From an uncultured Streptomyces sp. (GTDB lineage Bacteria > Actinomycetota > Actinomycetes > Streptomycetales > Streptomycetaceae), in assembly GCF_947488945.1 (NCBI RefSeq), contig NZ_CANLBS010000025.1, positions 1-64,000 on the forward strand: a stretch of 64,000 bases of DNA, given 5' to 3'. Shown here one piece after another: positions 28,171-36,534 of the stretch. Position 1 is the stretch's first letter. Every line of letters begins with the position of its first letter. A program made the position numbers and the translations under genes. The notes below the pieces were generated by a model. It did not search any database, was not told where the DNA came from, and saw only the letters and a list, made by a program, of their open reading frames with translations.

Positions 28171-29493
28171 GTGGCACCGAAAGACGAGATCGCCCAGACC
28201 CCGCCGTCCGCCTCCCCGTCCGCGCCGTCGGCCGGGCCGACTCCGCCGTCTGCTGGGTCGGGGTCGGACACGCCCGGAATGCCCCGTTGGCTCCCGCGCG
28301 CCATGGTGCTGGCGCTGGCGCTCGTCGCCTGCTTTCAGCTCGGCAGTTGGGCCTTCTACCAACTCGTGGGGCTGCTGACCAACGTCCTCATCGCGTTCTT
28401 CCTGGCACTCGCCATCGAACCCGCGGTCGGCAGGATGGCGGCCCGCGGCATGCGGCGGGGGCTCGCCACCTCCCTCGTCTTCCTGGCGGTCGTCGTCTTC
28501 GGGCTCGGCTTCGTGGTCCTCCTGGGGTCGATGCTGGCCGGGCAGATCGTGGACATGGTCGACGAGTTCCCCAAGTACCTCGACTCGGTGATCAGCTGGG
28601 TCAACCAGACGTTCCGCACCGAACTCTCCCGCTTCGAGGTGCAGGACAGCCTGCTGCACTCCGACTGGCTCCAGAGGTACGTGCAGAACAGCGCGACCGG
28701 GGTCCTGGCGATCTCCACGACCGTGCTCGGCGGCCTGTTCCGGCTCCTGACGATCTTCCTGTTCTCGTTCTACTTCGCGGCGGACGGCCCCCGGCTGCGC
28801 CGCACCATCTGCTCGGTGCTGCCGCCCTCCCGGCAGGCCGAGGTGCTGCGGGCCTGGGAGATCGCGGTCGACAAGACCGGTGGCTACATCTACTCGCGCG
28901 GCCTGATGGCCCTCGTCTCCGGCGTCGCGCACTACATCCTGCTGGTCGTGCTCGGCGTGCCGTACGCGCCGGCGCTCGCGGTCTGGGTCGGCCTGGTCTC
29001 CCAGTTCATCCCCACCATCGGCACGTACCTCGCGGGCGCCCTGCCGATGCTGATCGCGTTCACCGTCGACCCCTGGTACGCGGTGTGGGTCCTCGGCTTC
29101 GTCGTGGTCTACCAGCAGTTCGAGAACTACGTCCTCCAGCCGAAACTGACCTCCAAGACCGTGGACATCCACCCGGCGGTCGCCTTCGGATCGGTGGTCG
29201 CCGGCACCGCGCTGCTCGGCGCGGTGGGCGCGCTCATCGCGATCCCGGCGGTGGCCACGCTCCAGGCCTTCCTCGGCGCGTACGTGAAGCGGTACGCGGT
29301 GACGGAGGACCCCCGGCACGGCGGCGGCCGGACGCGGCGCGGCGTGCCGCTGCTCACCCGGGTCCGCCGCCTCCTGCGGGAGCCGGGGCGGACGGACCGG
29401 GAGCGGTCCGGCGGCGACGGGGCCGCGGGCACGGAAGGGGCCGGGCGGGACGGCGGCACGCAGGAGCCCGGGGGCGGCTCGACGCGCGTCTGA
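28171..29493 (+). CDS. AI-2E family (PerM/YdiK-type) membrane transporter
   Basis: The product is 440 aa. After a 40-residue Ser/Pro-rich lead there are about eight membrane helices in the AI-2E transporter pattern: [14 protein letters not shown], a large amphipathic loop, [36 protein letters not shown] and [32 protein letters not shown]. The substrate is unknown; relatives include AI-2 exporters and Na+/H+ antiporters. The final 70 residues are basic and low complexity. GTG at 28171 with GAGACT 6 bases upstream, the same layout as miaA. It lies just before recA. Confidence 0.82.
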   Translation: MAPKDEIAQTPPSASPSAPSAGPTPPSAGSGSDTPGMPRWLPRAMVLALALVACFQLGSWAFYQLVGLLTNVLIAFFLALAIEPAVGRMAARGMRRGLATSLVFLAVVVFGLGFVVLLGSMLAGQIVDMVDEFPKYLDSVISWVNQTFRTELSRFEVQDSLLHSDWLQRYVQNSATGVLAISTTVLGGLFRLLTIFLFSFYFAADGPRLRRTICSVLPPSRQAEVLRAWEIAVDKTGGYIYSRGLMALVSGVAHYILLVVLGVPYAPALAVWVGLVSQFIPTIGTYLAGALPMLIAFTVDPWYAVWVLGFVVVYQQFENYVLQPKLTSKTVDIHPAVAFGSVVAGTALLGAVGALIAIPAVATLQAFLGAYVKRYAVTEDPRHGGGRTRRGVPLLTRVRRLLREPGRTDRERSGGDGAAGTEGAGRDGGTQEPGGGSTRV

Positions 29494-29609
29494 GGCCGGC
29501 GGAGGGGGCAGCGGCGGCGATCTGCCTCCCGGGGCTGCGTGTTCCGGACGCTTCCGGCGGCTCCGCAGCCGGCCCGGTGATCCCCGGCGCGAGGTGCGGC
29601 GTGGTGCGC

Positions 29610-29636
29610 TTGACACTAAAATCGAACATCTATTCT
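29610..29636 (+). promoter_or_regulatory. recA promoter with LexA (SOS) box
   Basis: TTGACA (29610-29615) is a consensus -35; TATTCT (29631-29636, 15-bp spacer) is the likely -10. The SOS-like box GAACATCTATTC (29624-29635) overlaps it. It agrees with the actinobacterial LexA half-sites GAAC-N4-GTTC except for A instead of G in the right arm, as described for the S. coelicolor recA promoter. The leader to the recA start is about 140 bases, long for this window. Confidence 0.82.
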
Positions 29637-29776
29637 TATGGGATTCCGGCGAGGTTTCCCCGGGGTCGGGCCCCGGAGTTTTCCACAGGCCGGGAGGACG
29701 TCGAGGCCCGTTGTCAGTGGCAGGGGATAGCGTCTGTGACGTGAAGCGATCGACTCAAGCAAATCGGGTGGAACCC

Positions 29777-30904
29777 ATGGCAGGAACCGACCGCGAGAAG
29801 GCGCTGGACGCCGCTCTCGCACAGATTGAACGGCAATTCGGCAAGGGCGCGGTGATGCGCCTCGGCGAGCGGCCGAACGAGCCCATCGAGGTGATCCCCA
29901 CCGGGTCCACCGCGCTCGACGTCGCCCTCGGCGTCGGCGGCCTGCCGCGCGGCCGCGTGGTGGAGGTCTACGGCCCGGAGTCCTCCGGCAAGACCACGCT
30001 GACGCTGCACGCGGTGGCGAACGCCCAGCGGCTCGGCGGTTCGGTGGCGTTCATCGACGCCGAGCACGCCCTCGACCCGGAGTACGCCAAGAAGCTCGGC
30101 GTCGACATCGACAACCTGATCCTGTCCCAGCCGGACAACGGCGAGCAGGCGCTGGAGATCGTGGACATGCTGGTCCGCTCCGGCGCGCTCGACCTCATCG
30201 TCATCGACTCCGTCGCGGCCCTGGTGCCCCGTGCGGAGATCGAGGGCGAGATGGGCGACTCGCACGTGGGTCTGCAGGCACGCCTGATGAGCCAGGCGCT
30301 CCGCAAGATCACCAGTGCGCTCAACCAGTCCAAGACCACGGCCATCTTCATCAACCAGCTCCGCGAGAAGATCGGTGTGATGTTCGGCTCGCCGGAGACC
30401 ACGACCGGTGGCCGGGCGCTCAAGTTCTACGCCTCGGTGCGTCTGGACATCCGCCGGATCGAGACGCTGAAGGACGGGACCGACGCCGTCGGCAACCGCA
30501 CCCGCGTCAAGGTCGTCAAGAACAAGGTCGCGCCGCCCTTCAAGCAGGCCGAGTTCGACATCCTCTACGGCCAGGGCATCAGCCGCGAGGGCGGCCTGAT
30601 CGACATGGGCGTGGACCACGGCTTCGTCCGCAAGGCCGGCGCCTGGTACACGTACGAGGGCGACCAGCTCGGTCAGGGCAAGGAGAACGCCCGCAACTTC
30701 CTCAAGGACAACCCGGATCTCGCCAACGAGATCGAGAAGAAGATCCTGGAGAAGCTCGGCATCGGCGTCCGGCCCGAATCCTCGGAGCCCGAGGCGGGCG
30801 GCGACGCCGCGACCACGGTCGCCGCGGCCGACCCGGCCGCCAAGGCCGCACCCGCGACGGCGGCGAAGGCCAAGCCCGCCAAGGCCGCGGCGGTCAAGAG
30901 CTAA
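29777..30904 (+). CDS. recA: recombinase RecA
   Basis: The product is 375 aa and catalyses strand exchange and LexA cleavage. Walker [10 protein letters not shown] (about 65-73), the [17 protein letters not shown] segment, the MAW-type region, Walker [11 protein letters not shown], the DNA-binding loop L1 ([24 protein letters not shown]) and L2 ([28 protein letters not shown]) are intact. The C-terminal 45 residues are the Ala/Lys-rich tail usual in Streptomyces. ATG at 29777 starts at [14 protein letters not shown] as in relatives. recX follows after 3 bp. Confidence 0.98.
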   Translation: MAGTDREKALDAALAQIERQFGKGAVMRLGERPNEPIEVIPTGSTALDVALGVGGLPRGRVVEVYGPESSGKTTLTLHAVANAQRLGGSVAFIDAEHALDPEYAKKLGVDIDNLILSQPDNGEQALEIVDMLVRSGALDLIVIDSVAALVPRAEIEGEMGDSHVGLQARLMSQALRKITSALNQSKTTAIFINQLREKIGVMFGSPETTTGGRALKFYASVRLDIRRIETLKDGTDAVGNRTRVKVVKNKVAPPFKQAEFDILYGQGISREGGLIDMGVDHGFVRKAGAWYTYEGDQLGQGKENARNFLKDNPDLANEIEKKILEKLGIGVRPESSEPEAGGDAATTVAAADPAAKAAPATAAKAKPAKAAAVKS

Positions 30905-30907
30905 GCG

Positions 30908-31717
30908 GTGACACGTCGTACGGAGTGGCCGGACAGCTTCCCGGACCGGGGCGGGGAGCCGCTCCCGCCGTCCGGCGGCGGGACCGGGTCCGGCGAGAGG
31001 CCGTCGGAGACCGGCCGCGGAGCGTACGCCCACGGGGTAGGCGCCGGGCCGGACCCCGACGACACCGCGGAGACACGGCCGCGTTCCGGAGCCCGCCGGG
31101 GAGCGGGCCCGGGATTCGGTGAGGGAGCGTCCCGGCGCTCCCGTTCCAGAGGCAGCGGTTCCCCTTCCTCGTCGAGGGCCGGGAGAGGGGAGCCGCGAAC
31201 AACGGGGGACGGCGGGCCCAAGGATCCGGTCGAGCAGGCGCGGAACATCTGTCTCCGCCTGCTGACCGGCACCCCGCGCACCCGGCAGCAACTGGCGGAC
31301 GCCCTGCGTAAGCGGGACATCCCCGACGAGGCGGCGGAGCAGGTGCTGTCGCGCTTCGTGGACGTCGGCCTCATCGACGACGCGGCCTTCGCCGACGCCT
31401 GGGTGGAGTCCCGGCACCACGGCCGAGGGCTCGCCCGTCGCGCGCTGGCACGCGAGTTGCGTACCAAGGGCGTCGACTCCGCGGTGATCGAGGAGGCGGT
31501 GGGGCAGCTCGACTCCGAGCGTGAGGAGGAGACCGCCCGCGACCTGGTGGCGCGCAAGCTCCGGTCCACGCGCGGACTGGACCGGGACAAGCGGCTGCGC
31601 CGGCTTGCGGGCATGCTCGCCCGCAAGGGGTACGGCGAGGGGATGGCCCTGCGCGTGGTGCGCCAGGCGCTGGAAGAAGAGGGCGAGGACACGGAAGGGC
31701 TGGACGAGCCCTTCTGA
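30908..31717 (+). CDS. recX: RecA regulator RecX
   Basis: The product is 269 aa. The conserved RecX part (about 105-265) has three-helix repeats (ARNICLRLLTGTPRTRQQLADALRKRDIP, DVGLIDDAAFADAWVESR and similar) and binds within the RecA filament groove to limit its activity. The first 100 residues are Gly/Arg/Ser/Pro-rich and probably disordered, a common Streptomyces extension; internal starts cannot be excluded. GTG at 30908 lies 3 bp after recA, so the two are co-transcribed and coupled. Confidence 0.93.
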   Translation: MTRRTEWPDSFPDRGGEPLPPSGGGTGSGERPSETGRGAYAHGVGAGPDPDDTAETRPRSGARRGAGPGFGEGASRRSRSRGSGSPSSSRAGRGEPRTTGDGGPKDPVEQARNICLRLLTGTPRTRQQLADALRKRDIPDEAAEQVLSRFVDVGLIDDAAFADAWVESRHHGRGLARRALARELRTKGVDSAVIEEAVGQLDSEREEETARDLVARKLRSTRGLDRDKRLRRLAGMLARKGYGEGMALRVVRQALEEEGEDTEGLDEPF

Positions 31718-31993
31718 GGCGGTCGGTTCACCGTGCGGGCGGTACGGTGCCGCGGGCCAGAGCGGGCCCGAGTCGGCGGGGCGGTCCAGGGCGTACACGG
31801 TGACGGGGTCGCCGCGCCCCGGATCCTGGCGGCGGGGGAGAACCCGAGGCGCTCGGCCCCGTGTACCGAGGGCTCGTTGCCGGGACGGATCAGCGGGGAC
31901 CTGGTCGGTGACGGGCCAGTCGGCGACCGGCCTGTCGGTGGCGGGACCTCTCAGTGGCCGGGCTCGTGACGGGCTTGGGGGTGACCGGGCTGG
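31718..31993. other. 276-bp gap with degenerate GGTGACCGG repeats
   Basis: Between recX and the converging DUF6197-like gene no hairpin with a clean stem is seen. From about 31900 to 32010 a motif of the type GTCGGTGACGGG / GTGGCGGGAC / GTGACCGGGCT recurs every 12-20 bases in a degenerate way. A 78-codon frame (31733-31969) has no ribosome binding site and atypical composition and was not called. Confidence 0.4.
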
Positions 31994-32731
31994 TCAGTGA
32001 CCGGCTTCTGAGGCGCGGCGGATGCTGGCGTCGAGCAGGGCGAGCGCGTCGGTGGCGGTGCGGCCGGGGTAGCGGTTCCACGGACCGATGAGGTCGGTCC
32101 ACCCTTGCGCGCGCAGCTCCGTGATCACCCAGGCACCGGCCCGGTCCACGGTGTCGAGCGACCCGTACCCCAGCCGGTGGGCGGTGAGCATCGCCCCGCA
32201 CAGGCAGCGGGCGCCCCGTGCGTTGCGGAGGCGGTAGGGCGTGTTCTGCCAGCCCCACTCGGTCAGGATCAGCCGGGCGTGGGCGAGGTGGACGGACGGC
32301 GGGACGTCGGAACCGCCGATGCGGCGCCACGCGTGGAGGCGGTCGGGCAGGATCGCGCCCAGCCGTCCGGGCAGCCGCCGCTCGGCCGGGGCGGCGGGCG
32401 GAAGGGCTCGCAGTGCCTCGTCGACCAGCCGGTCGACCGGCACGGAGAGCAGGTGCCGCCAGTCGGTGGGCGGGGCGGAGGCCGGCCGACCTGGCATCGG
32501 GGGCGTGTCCAGCGCCGGGGGCGTGTCCGGCGTCGGGAGTGTGCCCGGGCGGGGGGCAGCCGGGACCGGGTCCGGAAGAAGGGCCGGGGGGAGTGCGCGC
32601 GGGGGCGCGGTGTCCCCCCAGCCCGTCACGATCCGCTCCCAGGCCTCCGAATCGTGGAGCCGGGAGACCTGCTGGTCGAGTTGGTCGGGGGTGAGGAGCG
32701 GGGAGTCCATCGCGGCGCCATCTCCGTACAT
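31994..32731 (-). CDS. DUF6197-like hypothetical protein
   Basis: The product is 245 aa. The N-terminal 100 residues are Pro-rich and variable. The C-terminal part (about 140-245) has the pattern HLAHARLILTEWGW, ARCLCGAML and WNRYPGRTATDALALLDASIRRA, resembling the DUF6197 proteins frequent in streptomycetes, whose function is unknown. Two starts are possible: ATG at 32731 (GAGG six bases before) or ATG at 32710 (GGAG eleven bases before). It converges with recX across a gap with no clear terminator. Confidence 0.65.
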   Translation of the reverse strand: MYGDGAAMDSPLLTPDQLDQQVSRLHDSEAWERIVTGWGDTAPPRALPPALLPDPVPAAPRPGTLPTPDTPPALDTPPMPGRPASAPPTDWRHLLSVPVDRLVDEALRALPPAAPAERRLPGRLGAILPDRLHAWRRIGGSDVPPSVHLAHARLILTEWGWQNTPYRLRNARGARCLCGAMLTAHRLGYGSLDTVDRAGAWVITELRAQGWTDLIGPWNRYPGRTATDALALLDASIRRASEAGH

Positions 32732-33275
32732 TGCGGCCTCGTACTTGAGGCGAATGTCGGCTTCGCGCGGGGCGACCTCCAGTGTGGCGCGGCGTTCGGG
32801 GTGTGTCCCCGCGCGTCCGGGGGAACGGCGGGGCGGACCTCGGCGGGGTGCCCGGCCCGCCGCACCCCCGTGGCGGCGGGCCGGGTCCCTGCCTCGCCGG
32901 ACCGCGTCAGCCCGAGGGCCCAGAGTTCCGGTGGCCTCGGGCTACCGAGGGCCAGGGCTTTCGCAGGCCCGGGTTTCCGCTGTCCCCGGGCTTCCGCCGG
33001 GCCCCGGGTTTCCGCCGGGCCCCGGGTTTCCGCTGTCCCAGGGCTTCCGCGGGCGCCGGGCTTCCGACGCCCGCGGGCTACCGACGGCACGGTCCCGGTA
33101 GCGGCGGCCCCGGTGCTCGGGCCGTGCCGGTGCCCGCTCCGGTGCCGCCGGTGCGCCCGGGACCATCGGCACCTTCGGCGCCCGGTGTACCCGCTGTGGT
33201 CGCTGTGCCTGGTGTGGGCGCTGCGGGATGGCGGGGGCGGCCCCTGCGCGGCGCGTGCCCGGTGTGCTCGCCGTG
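32732..33275. other. 544-bp region without a credible gene
   Basis: It contains the DUF6197-like gene's upstream region, then the tandem array at 32939-33090, then about 185 bp dominated by GGTGC/CCGGTG-type low-complexity DNA. Overlapping frames on both strands give collagen-like or Arg/Pro-rich translations, but repeat lengths of 16-18 bp shift the frame from unit to unit, so none is likely to be maintained as a protein. No terminator for the rhodanese gene was identified. Confidence 0.5.
32939..33090 (+). repeat. tandem array of nine 16-18-bp units
   Basis: Nine head-to-tail copies with the core GGGYTTCCGCYGGSCCC run from 32939 to 33090. The central copies (from about 32971 to 33040) are nearly identical, and the outer copies decay, for example to GGGCTACCGACGGCAC. 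Unit length varies between 16 and 18 bp. Confidence 0.85.
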
Positions 33276-33764
33276 CTACCGGTGTCCGTGGTGCTCACTG
33301 TGTCGACCAGCGTCCCCCGTGCTGTCCGTGCCCGCCCCGGTCACGGGCAGGCCGGCGGCGCGCCAGGCCTGGAAGCCGCCGACGAGGTCGGTGGCCCGGT
33401 GCAGGCCCAGTTGCCGGAGGGAGGCCACCGCCAGGCTGGAGGCGTACCCCTCGTTGCAGATCACCACGATGTGCAGGTCGTGGCCGACTGCCTCGGCCGC
33501 ACGGTGGCTGCCCCGCGGGTCGAGCCGCCACTCCAGTTCGTTGCGCTCCACGACGAGCGCGCCCGGGATCACCCCGTCGCGTTCGCGCAGGGCGGCGTAC
33601 CGGATGTCGACCAGCAGGGCTCCGTCGGCGGCGGCGTCGGCCGTCTCCTTCGGACCGATCCGCTCATAGCCGGACCGGACCCGCTCCAGCAGTTCGTCGA
33701 TGCCGACCGGCGTCACCGGTTGTCCGCCCGTGCCTGCCGTTCCGCCACCCTGGTCCGCGGTCAT
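33276..33764 (-). CDS. rhodanese-like sulfurtransferase
   Basis: The product is 162 aa with a single rhodanese domain (about 20-145). The catalytic cysteine is C103 in the loop CNEGYAS; LLVDIRYAALRERDGVIPGALVVERNELEWRLDP and DLVGGFQAWRAAGLPV are typical. It probably moves sulfane sulfur from a persulfide carrier. ATG at 33764 has GGGAGG upstream; the gene begins 31 bp after the cysteine dioxygenase stop on the same strand. The pair is a usual bacterial cysteine/sulfide disposal unit. Confidence 0.88.
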   Translation of the reverse strand: MTADQGGGTAGTGGQPVTPVGIDELLERVRSGYERIGPKETADAAADGALLVDIRYAALRERDGVIPGALVVERNELEWRLDPRGSHRAAEAVGHDLHIVVICNEGYASSLAVASLRQLGLHRATDLVGGFQAWRAAGLPVTGAGTDSTGDAGRHSEHHGHR

Positions 33765-33795
33765 CGGGTGCCTCCCGTCCGTGCGGCTCGGGCCG

Positions 33796-34539
33796 TCACT
33801 GCCAGTCCTGCGGGCGCTCGGTCTGCTCCAGCCGTAGGACCGCGCCGGAGCGGCTGTACCGGCGGATCTGGGGGAGCGGCGGGTAGTAGGCGTGCACCGA
33901 GACGGCGTGTTCGGCGGTCGACCCGTTGAGTACCTCGTGCACATGGTGGCGGCCGAACGCCCGGCCCTGACCGGTGAGGAGTTCGCGGCTGCGGTCGATT
34001 CCCTCGCTCAGTTCGAGGGTCTTCCAGCCGTCCGTGGGCAGACGGGCGGCCAGCGAGTGTTCCTGGAGGGTGCCGGCGGCGGTGGTGAACGCCCCGATCG
34101 ACTCGGCGTGGTCGTGCCAGCCGGTGCCGGTACCGGGCGGCCATCCGATGAGCCAGGCTTCGCTGCCGCTCGGACCTTCGAGCCTCACCCAGGTGCGGGT
34201 CTCGGGATCGAGGGGGAGCGAGGCGACGAGCGCCGGATCGTTCGCCACGCGACGCACGAAGTCGAGGAGTTCGGTGAGCGTCGGCCCGTCACTCCCCGAG
34301 GATGCCGTACTCCCCGAGGACGCCGTACTCCTCGAAGGCGCCCCGGTCCCCGAAGGGGTCGCGGGCGCGGTGGCGACCGGAGGTACCGGGTGCACCGGGA
34401 CGGAGGCACCGGCTACGGCGGAAGAAGCGGAAGACACCGCGGAAGGCGCGGAACCCACGGCGGAAGCCGAAGGCACCGAAGGCACCGAAGAGGCAGAGGA
34501 CACGGATGAGGCAGAAGTCACGGAAGACGCAGAAGACAT
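33796..34539 (-). CDS. cysteine dioxygenase
   Basis: The product is 247 aa. A cupin of the cysteine dioxygenase type fills about 86-245 and oxidises cysteine to cysteine sulfinate. Iron ligands are probably H142 and H144 (WHDHAES) and H201 (HHVHEV); the S214-H216-Y218 triad corresponds to Ser153-His155-Tyr157 of the mammalian enzyme. Residues 1-85 are a Ser/Ala/Val-rich low-complexity lead made of SSAS-like repeats. ATG at 34539 is the first in-frame start after the leader peptide; the true start could be further in because the lead is not conserved. Expression is likely governed by the Cys-rich leader at 34613-34699. Confidence 0.85.
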   Translation of the reverse strand: MSSASSVTSASSVSSASSVPSVPSASAVGSAPSAVSSASSAVAGASVPVHPVPPVATAPATPSGTGAPSRSTASSGSTASSGSDGPTLTELLDFVRRVANDPALVASLPLDPETRTWVRLEGPSGSEAWLIGWPPGTGTGWHDHAESIGAFTTAAGTLQEHSLAARLPTDGWKTLELSEGIDRSRELLTGQGRAFGRHHVHEVLNGSTAEHAVSVHAYYPPLPQIRRYSRSGAVLRLEQTERPQDWQ

Positions 34540-34612
34540 GGAGGCCCGTCCTGAGGGTTCGCGAGGAGGCGCGCGGCGTGCGTGGACGGCACGGCGCGGC
34601 AGGGTCGGCGAG

Positions 34613-34699
34613 TCAGCAGGACGGGCGACACACGCAGCCCGCATAGCGGACGAGGTCCATATGGACCCTCCGCCACAGGCGCACACGGGTGTCGGTCAT
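34613..34699 (-). CDS. Cys-rich leader peptide upstream of cysteine dioxygenase
   Basis: A 28-codon frame in a different frame from the downstream gene ends in YAGCVCRPSC then TGA, giving three cysteines in its last seven residues. It starts at ATG 34699, exactly 7 bases after a TCTACT -10, so it would be the first thing translated on a leaderless message. Its stop lies 73 bases before the cysteine dioxygenase ATG. This is the layout of the cysteine-responsive leader peptides seen before actinobacterial sulfur genes, where ribosome stalling at Cys codons controls the downstream genes. A second in-frame ATG (residue 14) would give a 15-residue version. Confidence 0.75.
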   Translation of the reverse strand: MTDTRVRLWRRVHMDLVRYAGCVCRPSC

Positions 34700-34706
34700 G
34701 GGTGGG

Positions 34707-34735
34707 AGTAGACCACGGGGGCCGACGCCGGTCAA
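34707..34735 (-). promoter_or_regulatory. promoter of leader-cysteine dioxygenase-rhodanese operon
   Basis: On the minus strand TTGACC (complement of 34730-34735) and TCTACT (complement of 34707-34712) are separated by exactly 17 bp, one of the best sigma-70-type matches in the window. It overlaps the stop codon of the upstream monooxygenase gene. The start site is predicted at or next to the leader ATG at 34699. Confidence 0.7.
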
Positions 34736-36396
34736 TTGATCGTGGCGGTCCTCGAGGAGCGTGCGGACGTGCGTGCGGAGCCCTCGCCGTCGCCGCGAGC
34801 TCCTTCAGGCCCGCCCCGCGTCACGTCGGCCGCGGCGAACAGTTCGGCCGGCCGCACCCCGGCGAAGGAGGTGACGAGATGGCCGTCGGGGCGTACCAGC
34901 AGCACCGTGTGGGCGACGGCGCCCGGGTAACTCTCCGCGACCAGGATTTCGCCCGGGACCGGCAGGGCGCGCACCGCGTCCGCGAGGCGCGGCATGACTC
35001 CGGCGGTCATCCAGTGCCGCCGGTCCCAGACCCCGGTGCCGGGGGCGACCAGAACGACGAGGAGCCGGCCGAGACCCAGCCGGTCGCGCAGCCGAACCGT
35101 CGTGCCGTCCGGCGCGGTCACCCGGACGTCGGCGACCGGCGCACCGGAGGGCGTACCGACCGGGCTGTGCGCCTGGGCGTGCTGCGGTGCGAGGGGGGAG
35201 TGCGTGTACGAAGGGGGCGCACCCAGGGGTCCGCAGCCGAGATGGCCGTCGGCGAGCAACGCGTCGTGGCCGCGCGCCCCGCCCGACACCAGGCTCCGCA
35301 GTCCTCCGCCGCCGCGCAGTATCGGCAGCGACTGGTCGGCCGCGCGCAGTCGGCCGGCCACCGCCGCCCGCCGTTCGGCCTGGTAGCTGTCGAGCAGCAC
35401 CTCGGAGGCGCCGTGGTGCCAGGCGAGCGCGAGTTTCCAGGCCAGGTTCTCGGCGTCGCGCAGCCCCTCGTCCACCCCCTGGGTGCCGAGGGCGCCCATC
35501 AGGTGGGCCGCGTCCCCGGCCAGGAAGGCGCGCCCGACCCGCCAGCGCAGCGCCAGCCGGTGGTGCAGCGTGTAGACACCGGTGTCGAGCAGTTCGTACG
35601 GAGGCGTCTCGCCGCACCAGCCGGCCAGCGTCTCCCGGGTCCGGGCCACCAGTGCGTCCGGGGTGACCAGGTCGCCGCGCGGCGGCAGCAGCCAGTCCAG
35701 CCGCCAGACGCCGCCGGGCAGCGGCCGTGCCGACACCTCGTCGCCGCCGGAGCGCCACGGCGGCTGACGGTGCAGCACCGCCTGTCCCGGCCAGGGGAGT
35801 TCGGCCCGCAGCGCGGCGACGGCGTGGCGCTCGACCGCGGTGCGGCCGGGAAAGCGGATCTCCAGGAGTTTGCGCACCGTCGAGCGGGCACCGTCGCAGC
35901 CGACGAGGTAACTGCCGCGCCACCAGGTCGCGTCGGCCCCCTTGGTGTGCACGGTGACGCCCCCGGGATCCTGCTCCAGGGTGTCGATCCGGCTCAGCGG
36001 GACCATGCGGACCAGCGGCTGGGCGGCGACTGCGGCACGCAGCCCGCGGGTGAGCACGTGCTGGGCGAGGTGCACGGGGGCCGGGAGGCCGCCGCCGTCA
36101 TGCTCGCCGCCGTCACCCTCGTCCCCGTCGTCGCCCAGCGGGACCTCGCGCACCACCTGCCGACGGCGCATGGAGCGCCAGCCGGTCCAGCGCAGTGCCG
36201 GGATGCCGGGCGGCCGCACACCGAGCCGTTCCACCAGGGCGGCGGTGTCCTCGCGGAGCACCACCGTGCGGGCGGGGCGTGGTTCGTCCTTCCCGGGGCC
36301 TTCGTCGAGGAGCACCGACGGGACGCCCTGGGCCGCCAGCGACAGGGCCAGCGTCAGGCCGACCGGCCCGGCGCCGACGACGATCACCGGGTCCAC
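34732..36396 (-). CDS. FAD-dependent aromatic monooxygenase (PHBH/UbiH type)
   Basis: The product is 554 aa. The Rossmann motif GAGPVG is at 8-13, the DG motif (VGCDGARSTVRK) near 162, and the FAD-binding GDAAHLMGALGTQGVDEGLRDAENLAWKL near 293. A C-terminal thioredoxin-like extension (about 400-530) is typical of polyketide and phenol hydroxylases. The substrate is unknown. GTG at 36396 is chosen because GGGAGG lies 8 bases upstream; a reading from ATG 36453 adds 19 residues that do not resemble the family. It ends within the promoter of the sulfur unit. Confidence 0.85.
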   Translation of the reverse strand: MDPVIVVGAGPVGLTLALSLAAQGVPSVLLDEGPGKDEPRPARTVVLREDTAALVERLGVRPPGIPALRWTGWRSMRRRQVVREVPLGDDGDEGDGGEHDGGGLPAPVHLAQHVLTRGLRAAVAAQPLVRMVPLSRIDTLEQDPGGVTVHTKGADATWWRGSYLVGCDGARSTVRKLLEIRFPGRTAVERHAVAALRAELPWPGQAVLHRQPPWRSGGDEVSARPLPGGVWRLDWLLPPRGDLVTPDALVARTRETLAGWCGETPPYELLDTGVYTLHHRLALRWRVGRAFLAGDAAHLMGALGTQGVDEGLRDAENLAWKLALAWHHGASEVLLDSYQAERRAAVAGRLRAADQSLPILRGGGGLRSLVSGGARGHDALLADGHLGCGPLGAPPSYTHSPLAPQHAQAHSPVGTPSGAPVADVRVTAPDGTTVRLRDRLGLGRLLVVLVAPGTGVWDRRHWMTAGVMPRLADAVRALPVPGEILVAESYPGAVAHTVLLVRPDGHLVTSFAGVRPAELFAAADVTRGGPEGARGDGEGSARTSARSSRTATIN

Positions 36397-36481
36397 GGCG
36401 TGTGCCTCCCGGCCCGAACGGTCATGCGGTGCGTGATCACAGAACGTATGCAACCCACTGGGGATGCTCGCGTCAAGCGAA

Positions 36482-36511
36482 CGAGGCAGCGACGCGTGCG
36501 CCGCTGCCTCG
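36482..36511 (-). terminator. gluABCD terminator
   Basis: CGAGGCAGCG (36482-36491) pairs perfectly with CGCTGCCTCG (36502-36511), 24 bases downstream of the gluD stop. The loop is 10 bases and GC-rich. Confidence 0.75.
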
Positions 36512-36534
36512 AATGCTTCCGCCGGAGGGGAGGT

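Noticed and set aside
31733-31969. 78-residue frame between recX and the DUF6197-like gene
   Set aside because: No ribosome binding site, no homology pattern, and degenerate repeats at its end.
32939-33090. CRISPR array
   Set aside because: Units of 16-18 bp are contiguous with no spacers, and no cas genes are present.
32942-33298. 118-residue collagen-like frame on the minus strand
   Set aside because: The Gly-Pro-Gly text comes from the 16-18-bp tandem repeat, whose units shift frame, and it overlaps the rhodanese gene. No ribosome binding site.
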